Assembly: GCA_040222185.1 (NCBI GenBank)
Contig: JAVKDP010000011.1
Location: forward strand, 1-61,766
Source of the DNA: JAVKDP01 sp040222185
GTDB lineage: Bacteria; Bacteroidota; Rhodothermia; Balneolales; Balneolaceae
DNA: 61,766 nt
Reading direction: 5' to 3'
Part shown: positions 60,481 to 61,766 of the stretch, one piece after another
Numbering within the stretch: the first letter of the stretch is position 1
Layout of the letters: every line of letters starts with the position of its first letter
The notes under the pieces: model-generated
Seen by the model: only the letters and a program-made list of their open reading frames with translations
What the model was told of the DNA's origin: nothing
Database searches by the model: none
Program-made: the position numbers and the translations under genes

Positions 60481-60906
60481 CCACCGATAAGGACAATATT
60501 CAGCTATGTTTCGTTCGGTTTCGAATAGTTTAACGGAATAGAGCTTACTTCCTTGTGAAGATGCTTGCTCTACCTCTTCTCTTAATTCCTCAAAAAATAA
60601 TTTTACCAGGTTCTCAGAAGTTGGGATGATGCCCCGAATGAAGGGAACATCTAAGTTAAGATTCTTATGATCACATGGCTCTGTAATCCTTTCTCTAATA
60701 ATGGATTTGAGTTTCCCAAGATCAATTACATATCCTGTATCCTTATCTGGTTCACCTGCTACAGTTACTTCAATTAAGTAGTTATGTCCATGCCAGTTCG
60801 GATAGTTGCATTTACCATAGGTCTCCTGATTCCACTCAGCTGATTTCTCGGGGTTATTTAATCTATGGGCAGCGTTAAAGTGTGCTTTACGTGTTACAAA
60901 AATCAA
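60472..60906 (-). CDS. queD: 6-carboxytetrahydropterin synthase QueD
   Basis: QueD turns dihydroneopterin triphosphate into 6-carboxytetrahydropterin in queuosine synthesis. The open frame extends up to 61044, but the family N-terminus IFVTRKAHFNAAHRL begins right after a TTG at 60904-60906. That TTG has a good ribosome site (AAGGA, 60914-60918) 7 nt before it. I therefore start there, giving 144 residues. Zinc ligands are His14, His39 and His41 (NWHGHN), the catalytic Cys33 lies in GKCNYP, and CDHKNLN and the ETERNIAEY end follow. folE2 lies directly downstream. Confidence 0.9.
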   Translation of the reverse strand: MIFVTRKAHFNAAHRLNNPEKSAEWNQETYGKCNYPNWHGHNYLIEVTVAGEPDKDTGYVIDLGKLKSIIRERITEPCDHKNLNLDVPFIRGIIPTSENLVKLFFEELREEVEQASSQGSKLYSVKLFETERNIAEYCPYRWIK

Positions 60907-60987
60907 AATGTGTTCCTTGTTGATTGAATTTACCAAACCATAAGAACGCAACTTGGGTTCCAAAAAGCACTTTGTTTTTATAATCTC

Positions 60988-61024
60988 AAAAAAAAAGGTG
61001 AACTCTAATTCCTTAGAGCTCACC
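60988..61024 (-). terminator. Intrinsic terminator behind the T9SS cargo gene
   Basis: Read on the minus strand, a 12-bp stem with one G-U pair (61013-61024 with 60997-61008) and a GGAA loop is followed by nine U residues (60988-60996). It lies 55 nt behind the stop at 61079 and upstream of the chosen queD start. Confidence 0.9.
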
Positions 61025-61078
61025 CTGTGATCAGCACACCTCACAATGAAGTGAGACGTTTCTTTTGAGTAGGAAAAA

Positions 61079-61766
61079 CTACTTTATCAAAGTCATTTTG
61101 CGAGTTAACGCTATATTTGATCCAACCAATCGGTAGATGTAAACACCACTTGAAAGGTTTGAAGCATCGAATGTTACGGACTGCTGTCCGGCAGCGATGT
61201 TTTCGTTATTGATCAAAGTTGCAACTTCGCGACCCAGCATATCATATACTTTCAATGTCACTCTCTGTGCTGAAGGAAGAGCGAAATTGATGTTAGTAGA
61301 TGGGTTGAATGGATTCGGATAGTTTTGATCCAGTGAGATTGTAGTTGGATCAAGATCTTCTCCACCTTCTACCGGGCTGATAACACCACCATCTCTTAAG
61401 TAACCATGCTCATCTAACGCAGTCCATCCTGCAATCCATAAGCTGGCTCCAAATGCACCAACATAGCTTGTTGCAGTAAAGAAGTCATCGGATGACATGT
61501 CTTTTCTTGCTACATCATAAGCAATACCATTCAAGTTTGGACGAGGATCTAAAGCCATTCCTGCATCGTTACGATCAGTTCCATTTAATAATGGATCCCC
61601 GATAACGTTAGCATTGGCTGCATCATTAAGATATGCTTCTACATAGTCCACATCGTTTGCAATTGACTGTACATCGTTGCCTGCTGCAAAGCCAAACCAG
61701 ATGTTGTTCTGGAACTCTAAATCTCCAGCAGCTAATCTTGCTTCACTGTCCGTGTCTTTTCCTGAG
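61079..61766 (-). CDS. C-terminal part of a T9SS cargo protein (cut by window edge)
   Basis: The frame is open to the right edge, giving at least 229 residues. The last roughly 80 residues are a T9SS-type sorting domain (NYPNPFNPSTNI, VYDMLGREVATLIN, DASNLSSGVYIYRL, ending MTLIK). The upstream part (LEFQNNIWFGFAAGND, SYVGAFGASLWIAGWTALDE) resembles the secreted beta-helix or right-handed repeat proteins common in this group, but I cannot name the domain. It is exported to the cell surface if the sorting signal works. A strong terminator follows at 60988-61024. Confidence 0.8.
   Translation of the reverse strand, partial: SGKDTDSEARLAAGDLEFQNNIWFGFAAGNDVQSIANDVDYVEAYLNDAANANVIGDPLLNGTDRNDAGMALDPRPNLNGIAYDVARKDMSSDDFFTATSYVGAFGASLWIAGWTALDEHGYLRDGGVISPVEGGEDLDPTTISLDQNYPNPFNPSTNINFALPSAQRVTLKVYDMLGREVATLINNENIAAGQQSVTFDASNLSSGVYIYRLVGSNIALTRKMTLIK

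Overview
The window is AT-rich chromosomal DNA that reads like a member of the Bacteroidota/Rhodothermota/Balneolota group, most likely Balneolales. That is an inference from three things: type IX secretion (T9SS)-type C-terminal domains with the NYPNPFNP motif and an MTLIK or MVLVK end, weak Shine-Dalgarno sequences with many TTG and GTG starts, and a Bacteroidota-type TAnnTTTG promoter box. I see no tRNA, rRNA, insertion sequence, prophage or CRISPR array. The content is mostly core metabolism and cell-envelope genes.

Layout. 1-3289: the start of a Reg_prop sensor gene (minus strand, cut by the window edge), a small membrane protein, an unknown helical protein and a soluble hybrid histidine kinase. 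3299-8974: a histidine operon hisG-D-C-B-H-A, preceded by a 24-codon leader peptide with 8 His residues that is too short to appear in most gene calls. hisF and hisIE are not here, and HisB carries what looks like a dead N-terminal phosphatase remnant. 9063-15676: a PgpH-type HD phosphodiesterase, a Xer recombinase, YtxJ, a UPF0173 hydrolase, an S10 peptidase and a GNAT enzyme. 15815-18740: a PadR regulator translationally coupled to an ABC permease. 18754-23891: a small lipoprotein, TatD, a BadF-type sugar kinase, tryptophan dioxygenase, a kynureninase-like enzyme and a secreted carboxypeptidase-regulatory-like protein.

24114-33108: recA-recX, a 1257-residue secreted beta-helix protein (minus strand), an AI-2E family permease and purN-purH. 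33218-38696: the rod-shape operon mreB-mreC-mreD-mrdA-rodA, converging on rnhB. 39413-41690: a VWA protein and a paralogue of the gene at 22785. 41749-51829 (minus strand): a nine-gene envelope operon, mltD-like, ctpA-like, PHP, ribH, uppS, bamA and three tandem skp/ompH genes, ending in a strong intrinsic terminator. 51949-61766: nadE, a secreted endonuclease/exonuclease/phosphatase protein, a cupin gene remnant, a TipA-like MerR regulator with a 19-bp-spacer promoter, a lipoprotein, a methyltransferase, a beta-propeller protein, folE2, queD and the end of another T9SS cargo.

The most unusual observations are non-coding. A perfect 20-bp inverted repeat with a 2-nt loop lies at 59501-59542. 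A roughly 62-nt imperfect palindrome at 57402-57463 encloses a start codon. A perfect 14-bp inverted repeat at 40546-40578 covers a ribosome-binding region. The his leader sits directly behind a promoter-like box, so it may be translated from a leaderless message. I did not find a complete new multi-gene defence or biosynthetic system.
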